This document shows, piece after piece, positions 21,301 through 34,768 of a DNA stretch of 64,000 nt (its first letter is position 1; the number at the start of each line of letters is the position of its first letter). Location of the stretch: NCBI GenBank assembly GCA_963277665.1, contig OY728137.1, forward strand, positions 1,173,748,670 to 1,173,812,669, in the 5' to 3' direction. This stretch comes from Viscum album (taxonomy: Eukaryota; Streptophyta; Magnoliopsida; Santalales; Viscaceae). The notes below the pieces were generated by a model. The model was not told the DNA's origin. It ran no database searches and saw only the letters and a program-made list of their open reading frames with translations. The translations under genes were made by a program, and so were the position numbers.

Positions 21301-22824
21301 TTATGTCTTTTAATGTACATATTTTTATGTTGGGATATGTTCTTATATATCCTTATTGATGTAAATTTTATTTCCAAGTGATGAGATACCATTTTCTCTC
21401 TCATTAACTAATTTTATTAATTTTAAGGTGATGACGTTAGGCTGTCAAATTTTACTAAGGGAAAACTTCTGAACCCAATTTCGATTTCTTTGGGTTCAAC
21501 ATGTAGTTACTGAATATGTCATCTTTTGAATATGTGTGAATTCCCTTTGATCTATTTACACTTAATATCCACTTATATTGGGTTTATTTATATTTTTCGC
21601 ACATAATTATGAGATTGATTTATCCTTAATTTAATGACACCTTCTGTATATAGGATTTCATCTCATTTTACATTTCCATTGTGGCTTCATTGTTGTTATG
21701 CACAAATTCAATCTTATATGGTGTATATACTGTCCTTTGGAATATTATATCATGAATCACTTTATTCTCATGATAGTATAAAGTTCTGATTAAATGTTAT
21801 TCCTCAATTATTGTATTCAAGTGTATCTCATTTTGTTAAAAACCCTTTAACTAAAATATCATTTAAAATGTTTTAATGATTTATTCTTATAAATATTTCT
21901 CATTAATATCCATGTTTTCAAAATGGTTTTAAGGATTTATTTATATGGATATTAATGGTTTAAAATGTTAAAATCTTCAAAGTGGTATGGGACACTTTGA
22001 TTCAAAAATCTCTTTATTAAATGTTTTAAATGGTTTTGAAAATGGTTTTTAGAATGGATTCATTATTTCAATATCTTAAAATGTTATATTGTTATTGGAA
22101 TGTGGGAATGTTATCTTTCATTTATGCTTAAGTTATGTGCTATGATTATGTTATGGTTCTTGGGCATTGTTTATGAAGACGAGTGGTTCCATGATAAACT
22201 AAGGGCGGGTGAGCCCGATATAGCTCTCCAATGCATTGAGTAATGCGAAGGAGTTAAACGCTAAGGTTTCTCCGAATAGATTTAGGGAATATACTGTGAT
22301 GGGTATTCCAAATGTAACCACGAGGGTTACTCCCTATGTAAGAATGTTATGAATGCCTCAAGTAACCTTTATGTCTTATGATTTCTATGAGTTATTCATA
22401 AATCTTATGATTTCATGAGGTATGATAACGTGCTTATGTTTTATGTGTAATGTATGATTTCATTGATTCTTATGTATACATGGACTAATTTTTTCTTTCT
22501 GTATTTTTATAACCCTTACTGATATTTTTATGCTCATCCCAAGTTTTTTTGAAATGTTTTTCACAAGACATAAAGTTGAATAGGGTCAAGGATGGGATCA
22601 AGGAAATGTCAGGCTGTTTAAAACAAGGAACTAGACATGACTCTTTTGTTCAAGAGTTTTTATTTTGTGAAAAAAATCGAAGCTGAGTAGATGTGTCTAC
22701 TTTATAATCTTTGAGATGTAATAGTTATGTCCTAAATCTTTAAAACTCTAAACCTGAAAAGATCCTCAATGTGAATTATTCATTTAATTAAATAATAAGT
22801 AATGTTTAAGGTCGGGTCCTTATA
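18302..22824 (+). repeat. E2 3' LTR
   Basis: It starts CGTAACATCCC (TG changed to CG) and ends GGGTCCTTATA. It carries the same TATA box (19765-19771), donor (19942), hairpin 1 (20117-20151) and conserved stem-loop (20489-20526) as the 5' copy. Confidence 0.92.
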
Positions 22825-22829
22825 AATGT
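22825..22829. repeat. target-site duplication AATGT (right) of E2
   Basis: Matches 12073-12077 exactly. Confidence 0.9.
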
Positions 22830-25731
22830 GATGTGCTCATACACATGGGGTAATTAAATGTGATATATTCATCTTTATGTTCAATCTATACTTATAGAAT
22901 CAAAAATATATGATTTGGATATAGGATATTGATATAATCTATATACCATAGTCACTAGATGTCCTAGAAAAATAGATTATATGATTATGTATACTTATAT
23001 ATGATAAGCTAGTGGATACATGTATATAGATACATGTGTTTGGTAGGGATCATTCTAAAACCCTCTACAGCTTGAGTTGTTTTGGTGTTTTTAAATAGGG
23101 TTTACTTTTTTAAAATGTTTGGATCGTGAAATTCATAATTATTATAAAAGATACAAATTCCCACCAGGTCGCACTTTGTGGTTGTGCAAATGAGTATTAA
23201 TTTTTATTACAAACTATTCATACATGAAATTTTAGAATAACCTCAAAGTGTTTTAGAGGATATAAAAAAGAAAATTTTGATAGATTTTTACATGTTGTTA
23301 CATGTCAATTAATATGTGGTGAATATGAATAATAGATTTTCTAAATTTAGTTTTTAATGGCATCCAAAATCTGTTTGGGATATGATTTCACAAGGGGTGT
23401 TATTTAATGTGACATAATTGTAAAGGGCACCAATTCTATGAGACATTATCATAAGTAGTAAATTGATATAAATGTACATAAAATTCATAACCATGGAATG
23501 GGGGTTTAGACCACATCATGTTATAAACTAGGATTGACTATGATATAGGGAATTTTACCTTGTCATAGTGATGTGCATGAAATTTTACATATTATATGAT
23601 AACACCAGTCCCATCCTCATATTTCTACGCCATTCAACCATGGTCATTTTTTCATCACGTGATGATAATATGAGGAGTTTGAATGTATAAATTAAAATTT
23701 AAAATATTAAATTATTAATATAAATATTATCTGGAATTAAAAAAATTTGTGACTTATAAAATGTTTATAAAATATCCCATCAACATGGAAAATTATTGAG
23801 TACTAAAGAGAGAATCTGAATGGCTATACATTTTTCTCTAATTCTTTAAAAAGGTGTGTTAAAAAACTATTAAACTCATTGGGATGAAAATCTATAAATA
23901 TCTCTCTATATCTATTTCTCTTTAACTAAAGGTTCTATCAAACCCCAAGTAGAAGAGGATCCTTCCTAAGCATTGGGAGAGTCATATTTTCTATGGATAC
24001 CCTATGAGTAATTAATATATTGAATGATTCTAAGTAATCACTATCAATATCAATTATAATATCTTGGATATATTTATATTGATAGAGAAAGAAAATATTT
24101 TTCTTAATTTATTCATTTATTCCGATAAAAATAAAAATAAAAATTGTCTTTATATGTTTTGGTTAATGTTTTCCACATCCTTTAGATGGGTGTTACCCAT
24201 AAAAAATCCATAAAATTGTATTTTATTTTTTTGTAAAATAATTTAAATGAATGTAATGATTTGATTTATATTAGGGGTTTAAATAAATGGAACATTATGA
24301 TTTTATAATTATTATAAAATATCTTAAAAATATAAATGAGGATTTTATAAGAGGAATTTTGTAGTATTTTCATTAAATACATTTGACGTCAATGGATTTT
24401 TCTTATACTATCTAAAAAACCAATTATAAGAGAGTTCCCCTATATATTATATATTGATTAATGGTTATTGGATATTAATATGGAAAGGATATCATATTTA
24501 TATTGTATTAGTGTTGTTTCCTTTAAAATTTATGTGATTTATAGATCTTATAATTTAGAATATATTTTGATTGAGTTGTATAATTTATTTTATTTTGGAG
24601 TATGTCTCCTAGACAGGTGTTGGTGAGTTAAAGAAAGAATATCTCAAAGGGTGTGTCACAATGTTGATATCCCACTATTCTGAATATGATCTTTATGGTT
24701 GATATCTATGTCAACACTCTTAATAGAGTGGTAGATTATGACCCGAATCAATCTATGGATAATGTTAAATAATTTATAAATATAAAACAACTCATTTCAA
24801 TGGAAATCAATTACCTCATGAGGTAATGAAGTGTCTAAAAATGATCTAAGTGATATTTGATTATATAGGAATCCTTGAAACTTCTAAATTGAATGTTTCC
24901 ATAATCATATTTTATGGATGAAGTTATGAATATCAGGATACCATAATTCCATCTCACCTGCTAAAGAATATTTTACAAAGATAATCTTGAAAGGGATATT
25001 CTTAAAATATATAAACTCATAGGATTATTTTTTTAAATTTTATATTATATGATATATTCATATCATTTGATGTGATATATCACATTCATGACATTTACAT
25101 GAAAATATAATGCATGGTGGTTGAATGTTATATATTAATGTTAGAAAATATTCCACTAATAAGATATCATAATTAAAATTTTCATTAATTTGAAACACAT
25201 GAAAAAAAATTAAGATCCATTTATTTGATGAATGTATAAATAGATAAATCCATTTATTCATGAATTTTTATGAAATAATGAATTCATGGTGCTTGAAGAT
25301 ATTTCTCAAGTATTATATAAGTGGTCATTACCATGTGACAGTGTGTGTGTGTCTCTTCCAAAAGCCTCCCAACCGATGATATGTTCTTTTCCTCTCTTTA
25401 CATTATGAGTAACTACCATATTGTGGGAGTGAGAAAGATCCTATCCATTTTATGGATAATTCATTTAACCCAAGGATACACCGTGGAAGAGGGACATCAT
25501 TATGTTTTCAATTGATGATTTTTATCAATCATTGATGATTACGGTTATAATAGTGGATCTATGTTGAAATATATACACAATGTTTATTCATTTATATTAC
25601 ATCATGGATTCATTTTTTGCATGGATAGTCTTTGTTTATGGGTTTCTATATTTCCTAAAACTCTTATTTAATCATTAAAAACCCATTCCAAACCTAGTTA
25701 TGGTATCGTATAAATACCATGTATTTAAATT
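22830..25731. repeat. old repeat copy A, part 3
   Basis: It begins GATGTGCTCAT, as copy B does at about 52300, and aligns through ATATACCATAGTCACTAGATG/TTTACCATGGTCACCTAATG and a GGTCGCACTTT/GGTCACACTTT block, up to GTTTATGGGTTTCTATATTT (25637 and 53548 regions). Copy A is longer here; copy B appears to have lost more than 1 kb. No coding region; the frame at 25058-25261 is chance. A GT run lies at 25341-25352. Confidence 0.6.
25341..25352. repeat. GT dinucleotide run
   Basis: Six GT units. Confidence 0.85.
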
Positions 25732-26794
25732 TAGTGATCCCAAGGTTCATTTATTGTTAATGAGTCAATATTTACCAATGTATGAAGTGGTTATGCTTAA
25801 ATAATTGTTATAGAATCACTTGATGAAATTGGGTTTTATGGTTGAACAATTCTACATGTTCAAATCTGATGATTTTTTAATAGATATTAATTTTCAAATA
25901 CCTAAGAAAATGGAAGTGCACATTGTTTTCAACAAGAAAGAACTAAAGACTATGCAATATTTTGTTCTTTCATGAGGAGATCAATTAAAAACCATGAAAA
26001 AAATAAATCAATTACTTGAGAAGAATTAAAAAGATATGACATGAAGTATATTTGGGGAATATGATATTTAGAATCCATTTTGAGATTGGATTGAAATTCA
26101 AATCTATAATTAATTTTTCATAAAAATTATTTCTAATTGGATTTACAAAATTTTTTGGCTATCCACATGATCCCAAGAGACCAGATCAATCGCACACATG
26201 TGGAGGAATAACACTACTACATGAGGGACACATTCCATAAGGGATCACATGAAGGTAGTGAGGATGTGTGGATCCCATAGTGGGAGTAATGGTTAGTATG
26301 TAGGCCATAGTGCCCATAGGGTTTGAAAAATGGAACACAAAGGGGTGAGTGGGTCACCCCCACACTTGTGGTGTATAAAGGTGTGTACAAGTTCTGACCT
26401 TAGTTTCAAATAAAGAGGATAATAGAACAACTTTTATTATTAATCATGCTTATAATGATCATGAGATCGATGTTGAACAATAGAGTGGGGACTAATGTTC
26501 CGCTGTTAAAAAGGATAAAACAAATTTGGTTTCTATATAATCCATATCATCATAGCCATCCAATCAGTTCCACATTCATATTTAACCTTTACCATCTAAT
26601 ATTTTTTTATTTGTTTTAGTTAATATCACCAAGATCGAGACATGTGATAATCTAGACGAACTGTCCATATCTAGTGGTCTTTCTAAATAAGTGATACTCT
26701 TAATTTTACCTCAATATCATGCATACAATAAATGTCTTTCTTGTAAGAGATAATTCAAAGACTATAATACCATTTAGGAAAATAATGTTACACA

Positions 26795-27050
26795 AGATTT
26801 AATCACATGAATCTATCCCAAGAACCACTGAAATCATGTGAAGTCAACTCATGAATAAATGATAATCACTATTGCATCACATAAACATCAAGTGATCATG
26901 TGATTCTATCACATGAAGAATAATGTAACTTCGATCATGTGAAGATTCCATAATTTTAAACTTCTATTTCATGAATAATTCAGTATCTATCCATCAATTT
27001 TCCAAAATGATATCACATGATGAAATTATGTTCATGAAAACCATCAAGCT
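26795..27050. repeat. CACATGA / TCATGTGA motif cluster, left LTR
   Basis: Many copies of TCACATGA, ATCATGTGA or close variants in about 250 bases. The equivalent part of the right LTR (32875-33170) is also rich in them. CACATG-type E-box-like sequences in LTRs can bind transcription factors; a regulatory role here is inference. Confidence 0.6.
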
Positions 27051-27269
27051 GTAGCATGATCTAGGGAATGAATAATGTATAACATGGTCACTTTAGAGTC
27101 ACATTATGCGGTTAATAATTTTAGTGTTTCAAAATGAATAAGATCTTAATATCTCTGTGTGATCGAATGAGCCTTGAATTGACATAAAAATTGGAAGTAA
27201 GGTGGTAATAAATTTCCTATAAATATATAATCAAGTTTGAGATAAGTAGTTTATGATATTTAAGATATC

Positions 27270-27303
27270 AAGAGAGAGAGAGATAGGGAGAGTGAGAGAG
27301 AGC
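27270..27303. repeat. GA-rich microsatellite
   Basis: AGAGAGAGAGAGATAGGGAG followed by AGTGAGAGAGAG; a shorter AGAGAGGG version is in the right LTR near 33324. Confidence 0.85.
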
Positions 27304-30300
27304 TCTCATTTTAAAAACTAGAGAAACTAAATTAAATATTCACATGCATTTAGTAAGAATCCATGTGATATATTCATTTGTTGAAGAATGAACTCTCATA
27401 AATAGATCATGAAAATAAGCACTTTTAGAAAATATTTATCTAATTAAGAAGCATACAACATGCCTTATAGGTCACACAAAGAGATGTATAAGACTCTTAT
27501 AAATAAACCCTTCCATTTGAATAAATATTAAAGTGGTTTTTGTGATCCATTCATGAGAATCCCTTTCATAAAGAACCTTTTAGACATTATGTGATATATT
27601 CATGCAAAGGCAATAAAATCACCCACAATATTTACCAAGATTTCATGAAGGGAACATTCTTGAAGGAAGACATATCACATAAACCCTACTTGGCCACACA
27701 AAGGAAACAAAAGACATACATTTCATGTAATCCACTCATTCCATGCACCCTAAATTTCAACATTGAAATACATTGATAACATGAAGGAAAAATCCAAGGA
27801 GAATATTAGTGAGTGATTGAGAAAATTCAAGATTAAATAATTAAATTAGGGAGAAACATAAAATATTGAGTATTATCATTGGTCATGTGAAATGTTCATG
27901 AAATATTGATTATATCATAAATGCATGAATAAATTTTAGGATTCATAAAGTAAGACTGAGTTGACATTGTCAATGATCTTCTTGCATAAAATATTATTAA
28001 ATAAGTTGTTTTGACCACTTTCACACATTTAATTGATGCTAAGACTTCATTATAAATAAGTAATAACTATTTCTTGAGTATTTTTTGAGTGAGGGAAACC
28101 AGATCATATATTGAAGATCATAAAAAATTGAACAAGACCACCTACCCCAATCACTAGTTACGGAGGCTCTTGAACTGTACACAAGATATAAAGTTGATCC
28201 TAAAATCTTGGGGAGGAGGATCAACATCCAATGGTGAAGAAGAAACCAAGAGAATAATATCTTTCTTTTAATGTATAAATTCAAAGTAGAAGAAGGACCT
28301 TATGACTAGGGAGTATAATCCATTATTTAAGAAGCCTGAGAAGAAGAGAAAATGGATGAGGGTATAACCAAATGAGGAAGAAGAGTTGGATTTCTGGAGG
28401 GCATAACAAGGATCAGTTTGAGGAATCAATAATGGGGTATATAAATAGTTGTTTACCAAACTGTTGTAATCATTGATAATATCATAGTGGATAATCCATG
28501 ATGGGGGAATAGAAAATATAGAAAGAAATAAGTATTTGAACCAAACTTTTTAGATATTGTGTGATGTGATCTCTCATATTATTTTTTCATAATAAGTAAG
28601 ACTATTAGATATCAATAAGTCGATCAAGAGCCTTAACAAGTTCAAGTGGTTGAATTCAAAATAATGAATATGTAAAAAATAAACCACTGATCCATCTTTC
28701 CCTCTTAATGTTCAATCCATCTTGGGGTTCTATGATTTTCATAATAAGGTAGGTTTTCTTTAAATATCCAAATGAGATTTTATTAAGTACATATTTTAAG
28801 AAATTCGTGATATACCTTAGATGGAGAAAAGTAAGTTACTTATGAGGATACTAATATAGAGATTTCATCCCAATATTAGAAGATAAAAATATACACAAGG
28901 AAATGAGGAAAAATATTATAGTAAAAGAAGAGATATCACTAAATTAATGTAATAAAATTTGTATGTATTTCAACAATTATTTCAATTATTATTCTTTTAA
29001 TGAATTTTATTTCAAGATATGATGATGATGTATCACTTAATGATATTAATTTTTAATTAAAATAACATCTTATGAAAGTTACCAAAGAATATGTAAAACA
29101 ATTATTGAATATATCAAGGGTATATCGGATAAAAAATTACACCTTAAAGAAGAGGATAATTCAGTGGAATATTCATAGAATAAAATGGTCTTCACATCCA
29201 ACACTATCACAAAATATTTTAAATAAAATTATGGAAAAAATTATATTTTCAATAAAGGATAAGATAATTCTATTAAATAATTCCAAAGAATATTTGTGAG
29301 AAATATTTATTAGAGATAGGTTTTGTAGAAGCTTTCCATCCCCATTAAAAAATACACAAAATTTCTATATTTGTTAAAGATTTTCAATTATAGGATAAAT
29401 AAAATAAAAAAAGGAAGAAGATGACTCTTTTAAAGAATATAAAAATTCATTATGAATAGGTAGTGAATATGATTGAATATTGGGATGGTATACTGAGATT
29501 TGTTAAGGATGATAAGAACACCCTTAACATGATGTTTTTAGAGTTGGAGGTGATATTTAATAATCATGAATCACCATAAGATGAAACTTCCCTTGATGTT
29601 GGAAAAAGAGATTCTTCCAACTAATTTTCTATTGAGATCCATTAGTCTAAGAAGAGAATTAGATCATCTTCTTATCAAATGGAATCATCCTCTAATAATA
29701 TTGCATACCATGACCCAAAAATTGTCTTATACACTAATCATTCTTTAATTACTGATACATGTTTTAAGAAAATAATATGAAATTATAGAAATTGAAAATA
29801 TTTATAAATCTACCACATCATGGGGAATGAGAAAATATGAATGAAGATATTTTCAAAAGATTTTTCCAAAAATAATGGTGGTTCCACTTAAAAGCATCAA
29901 GGTTCACAATATATGAAATTGAAATAGAATACACCAAAATGCATTGGAATTATATAAAAATTAAAAAAACATAACTAATGATTTTTATATAGGGGCATAC
30001 TAGTTGAAAAAAAGAGTGGACCTATATCAGAGAAGAAAAAACACAAATATAAATCTATCTATAGTAAACATATTTGAATGATTTGATGAAATTTTTAAGT
30101 ATTGTAATAAAAAGTGGTCACTGTTATGATGAGTGAGGATATATACCAATCATGCATAAATAATCTGATAATTTTAAGAGAAAACCACAATTAAAAGAGA
30201 GGTAGTTAAGATAATAAGGTGATAATTAAGCCTTATAGTGCGAACAAAACAATAAATCTGTCAAGAAAAATTTTATGACTAAGAAAAAAAGTGAGAGATC

Positions 30301-30633
30301 AACTCTTGAATAAAAGGTATAATGAAATGTTTCAAGAAAATAACTATCCCCTTTGATAAATATATATTAGTATGAAGAATTATAGGAAACAATGTATGGA
30401 AAAAATACATATCATGGTGGAAAATATTGTTTTCATGGTTTTTTATAGTTCTGTGAAGGTTATGGGATCAAATCATACTCTTACGGTATAACATTTCATT
30501 TCAAATAAATTTTCATGAATGAATGGGGGGTTATGAGAAAAAAATGAGAATAGATTTTCTAAAAATGAATTTTGTGACAAAAAATCTATCAAAGATACGA
30601 ATTCAGAGTAGATTTTAATTATTAGAAGAAGTC

Positions 30634-30675
30634 TATGGAGGATGTAAGATGAAGGGTCATACAACTATCAAATGT
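30634..30675 (+). pseudogene. gag zinc-knuckle remnant, first Cys lost
   Basis: The pattern C-X2-C-X4-H-X4-C is complete except the first position, TAT (Tyr) in place of TGT (Cys), a single G-to-A change. The remaining Cys, His and Cys are intact. Confidence 0.7.
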
Positions 30676-31881
30676 ATGAAAACACTTCAAAGATATATTA
30701 TCTATGTTGTGAATGAGAATATGATTTAATAGAAAAATAGTTTTAAGACATATTGAGATTCTGAAGGACTAAGAGTGTCAAGAAAGCATGCCACGTTGTT
30801 TGAAAAAATAAATTAAAATTTGTAATCAATTTGAGGAAGATAAAAAATTTATACCAAAAGGAGATAAATTGGTAATAGAAACTAAGGTGGGTAGTGTCTT
30901 GTGCGAAAAATTAAATTATTATGTACATACAACTAAAAAATATATAACATACCGTTTTAAATAATTGTATTTGTTCAAAAATAAAATTAAATTATCAGGG
31001 GATTCATGTGATCAAATTAAAAAAATTAAAAGGTATTTCACACAAAGAATAATTTCATGGGAAAAAATAAGATAATAAAGTAGATGATACTCAAAACATG
31101 AATATGAGACCAAAAAATTCTTCCTGTAATATTATTCGGAGAAAATAATGGCCCAGGTTGAGTATAATATCTCCGCCTAAATGTTACTCCAGAAAAGAAT
31201 AAGGTCATTCCTGATTAATTTATATATATTTTTTGTTCTAACATGAATGGAATTGACAAAGAGAGATGCATCCTTGGAGGGGGTGTCATTGATAATATAA
31301 ATATGTTAAATATTTACTACACAGTGAATGTGGAACATATGCACAACTTAATAAATTTGGATGTTGAGTTATGAAAATGACTCTAATATCACTGCTCTAA
31401 ATTAATTTATAGTCATAACCTTTAGGGTGTTAATATAGTACCAAGCAGGGGAAGATGAAACTTTTTCACCTAAAATTTTGAGGTGTTTGTTAAAGTGTGT
31501 GCAGGTTTCAAAATTTCATTGAAAAATATAATTTTTGGAAACCCCTTATATGAGAATTGAGAAGTTCGAAGAATGACTTCCAATGCATGGTAGTTTATAG
31601 AAAACATAAAAAACCATGTTCATATTTATCTTGTTTTCTATATCAAGTTATCCCATATATACTTATTGTTGATTAACTAACGGATCTTTACTAAGATAAC
31701 AATGTGATATCATCCCTTCCCAGAAGTTTTCTGGAAATAATATTAAAAGGGAGGAGAATATGTTTTGAGAAGAAAGATGAGAATATTCCCACTTATTCAT
31801 TTAATTTTATTATCAATAAGGTGGATAAAGTTTTCACCACATATTTAATTTAATTTTATGTTTTGATATCGATAACAACAT

Positions 31882-31895
31882 ACAAAGGAGGAGAT
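31882..31895 (+). other. copia-type polypurine tract
   Basis: ACAAAGGAGGAGAT directly before TGTTGATCCC. Confidence 0.8.
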
Positions 31896-34768
31896 TGTTG
31901 ATCCCTAATTGATTTTTTTGCTAATGAGTCAATTTCTATTGGTGGATAAAGTAGTGATGTTTAGGTAATTTTTATGGAATCACCTGATGGTATTGGAATT
32001 CATTCATTAAAATTCCCAGGTTATACTCTAAATATTATTGAATTGATCTTAATTGTTAAATTTATGTTCAAAAGGAAGTGAAAAACTTTTTCAACAAGGA
32101 ATAAGTGTACACTATGTAATATTTTCTTATTTCACGAGGGGATCAATTTAAGACCATGTAAAAAGAAATTAATTAAAATATAAATATTAAAAGGATATGA
32201 CATGAATAATATTTGGTGAATATTATATTTGAATTCGTATTTGATAATGGATTTAAATCCAATTATACACATAAATATTTCTATGTATTATTGCTAATTG
32301 GCCTCACCAAAAAATGAAGGCAACCACATGATCCCATGGATCCATCTCAATCCCAAACATGTTGGAGGAGGGTCACTACCACGTTGGGGATCCATACCAA
32401 AATGGATTCCATGATGGCATTAAGGATGTGTAGTGCCCACTGTGGGTGAAAAGGTGACATAGTGTGTACATAGAAACCATAGGGTGTGTATGGAGGAGCA
32501 CAAGAGTGAGCTATTCAACCCTTCCCATGTGGTGTGTGTATGTGTTTCCAAGAACCGACCTTGGAACCGACTTGAGAGGCTAGAATCACAACTTTTATTT
32601 TTAATCTCACCTCAAATGATTGTGATATCTATGTGGGACACAAGAGAGAGGATCATTATTCCTCCACTAAAAATATAGAGATATTTCAGTAGTTGTTCAA
32701 TACATATGACCAAATTCAATTGATCAACATCACATTAATCTCTTAACCCAACCACCAAAGGGGTTTTTGGTTATAATATTTTATGTTGTTGATATTGATA
32801 TCATTCATACAATTGATTTATAGCATGCGTGATATAATTCATAGACTATACTACTATTAAGGATAATCAAGTCTCACATGATTTCATCACATGAATCCAT
32901 CAGAAGAATCAGTAGAGTCATGAAAAACCGATGCTTGAAAAAATTAAAATCACTAGTGACATCGAATGAACATCGAGTGATCGCATGATTATATCACATG
33001 AAGAAGAAAATAACCTTGATCACGTGAATATTATTTCATTTTAAGATTCAATCAAATGAACACTTCTCTGATTTTCCCATGAATATCCACCATGACATCA
33101 CATGAATAAAAGATGATCACTTGATCATTCGATCATATGATCACCTATATATCACATGATTAGGTTGAGAGTCTTGGTATTTAAAAATTAATGAGATACC
33201 AAGATATCACAGTGTTTTAATTAACATTGAATTGCATTAAAAATTGAGTGTATGGTGGTGATAAAATATCGATAAATATAGAGGTAGGGTCAAGGGAATT
33301 AGGTACTTATATTTGAGATATCAAGAGAGGGATATAATTTTAAAAAATAGAGTATCCACATGAACTCCTCACATAAAGGTAGTAAGCATATGCGTGATAT
33401 ATTCACATGAAGTAGAAGGTTCTTACAAGACTTGATTACATGAAGCATCACTCACAAAAATACTTATCTCATAATGAATAATTTTTTTAGGACTTCTAGG
33501 TCTCATGAAGAGAAGGAAAAGACTCTCGCGAACAATCCTGGTCACAAAAAAGAAGGATGAAGAGGTTCACATGATCTATTCACATGAATCCCTTTCATGA
33601 AGAGCCATTGAGACACAACATATTCTCTTCACATGAAGGAAGTTGAAGCTCCTAAAAGCCTTAAAAGGATTTTTTGAAGTCAGTGTTCTTGAAGGAATAT
33701 AGATCATGTAAACCCTACCTTATCACATGAAGGAAACACAAGATAAACATTACATGTAATCCATGAATTCCACGAACCCAATATGTCAATATTTAAATAC
33801 TTTGATAACATGGAAGTAAATGAAAAGAATAATATCAAAGTGTTCTTGAGAATATTTTAAATTAAATAATTAATTTGAAATATTATATAAATAATAAGAA
33901 TTAATATTAGTTATGTGAAATGATTATGTACTATACATTATTGCATGAATTCAAGAATTAATTTAAGAATTCAAGAAGGAAGATGGATTTTACATTGTGC
34001 AAGATCATTATTGCATAAAATATTTTTGAAGAAGTTTTGTTCACCACTTTCACAAATTTGATTGAGGTTGAGACTTAATTATATAAAAGGAATAACTCTT
34101 ACCTAAGCAGTTTGATTGAGTGTGGAAGACCCAATCATATATTGAAGATCTGAAGATCTTGATAAAGACCAACAAAACTTTTCACTAGTTTAAGATGATC
34201 TTGAAGCGTACACAAGCTAGCAAGTTGATCTAGAAAGATTGTGGAGGAAGATAAGTATGCATTTTTAAAGAAGCATCTAGAAGAAGGATATCTTTCTATG
34301 AAAGGTTAAAAACTAAGAAGAAGAAAGAGCTTTTAATTTGGGAGTGTCACTAGTTCTTATAGGGGCTCGATAAAGAGAGAATAAATTTAGGGTATAACTA
34401 ACTAAGGCAGAAGAGTTGTATTATTGGGGGTATAACTGGGATCTACTATATGAATGAAAACTAGGGTCTAAAAACAGTTGAATCCTAAACCATTATAATC
34501 ATTGATAATATTATTGTGGAGAATTCATATTGGTGTGGGGGGGGGATAACCATCATGGAAAAGAGTAGGTCTTCGTATTTAACATTTAAAATACCATGAT
34601 TCATGCTCTCTCTTATTATATCTCCCAACAAAGTTAGACTACGACATATCACTGACTGGATTGATAATATTAACTTGTTCAATGGATTTAATTAGAAAGA
34701 AAGAATTTTTAAAAAGTAATCCACTAATTAACCCCCTCTCAATGGTCAATCCGACCTGGGGTACTACA
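31896..34768 (+). repeat. copia-type 3' LTR
   Basis: It starts TGTTGATCCC and ends near GGGGTACTACA. It is the diverged partner of 25732-28734. Includes a G run at 34538-34546. Frames at 32484-32678 and 34485-34682 are unsupported. Confidence 0.72.

Larger units (their letters stand above)
12078..22824 (+). mobile_element. E2: non-autonomous Ty3-type LTR element (LARD-like)
   Basis: Complete element of 10.7 kb. It has a 5' LTR (12078-16594), a perfect tRNA-iMet PBS core (16597-16607), a 1.7 kb internal region, a PPT (18287-18301) and a 3' LTR (18302-22824), flanked by the perfect duplication AATGT. The two LTRs differ at roughly 8 percent of positions over the first 230 bases compared by eye. 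LTRs of 4.5 kb around an internal region with only a gag-start remnant fit the large non-autonomous class (LARD), mobilised in trans. Both LTRs end in TATA instead of ending in CA. Removing E2 restores copy A, matching copy B at about 52290. Confidence 0.92.
25732..28734 (+). repeat. copia-type 5' LTR
   Basis: It starts TAGTGATCCC (decayed TGTTGATCCC) and ends near GGGGTTCTATG. Landmarks shared with the right copy: TAATGAGTCAAT, CCACATGATCCCA, the CACATGA-rich zone, AGAGAG repeats and a final TCAATCC...TGGGGT block. The open frames at 27591-27776 and 28039-28459 are unsupported. Confidence 0.7.
28735..31895 (+). pseudogene. copia-type internal region, gag and pre-integrase remnants
   Basis: The clearest motif is at 30634-30675, which reads YGGCKMKGHTTIKC. 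This is a CX2CX4HX4C zinc knuckle whose first Cys codon has become TAT. At about 31300-31375 the plus frame gives NIYYTVNVEHMHNLINL, which resembles the segment upstream of the copia GAG-pre-integrase domain (a tyrosine followed later by HNL and a hydrophobic run). Open frames at 29072-29299 and 29566-29748 fall where gag should be but show no motif I can name. Everything is broken by stops. Past 31380 I see only decayed sequence up to the PPT. Confidence 0.5.
25732..34768 (+). mobile_element. old copia-type (Ty1) LTR element, decayed
   Basis: Two long direct repeats (25732-28734 and 31896-34768) enclose about 3.2 kb. The right copy starts TGTTGATCCC directly after an ACAAAGGAGGAGAT tract, the usual PPT-LTR junction of plant copia elements. 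A CCHC zinc-knuckle remnant is in plus orientation at 30634-30675. The LTRs look about 70 percent identical by eye, so this is much older than E2 and E3. No convincing duplication remains (AAATT versus CGATT). RT, RNase H and most of integrase are absent, so the copy was non-autonomous or has a large deletion. LTRs near 3 kb are long for copia elements. Confidence 0.72.

Noticed and set aside
29072..29299. 75-codon open frame in the copia-type internal region
   Set aside because: It lies where gag could be, but shows no gag motif. Kept only as part of the decayed internal region.
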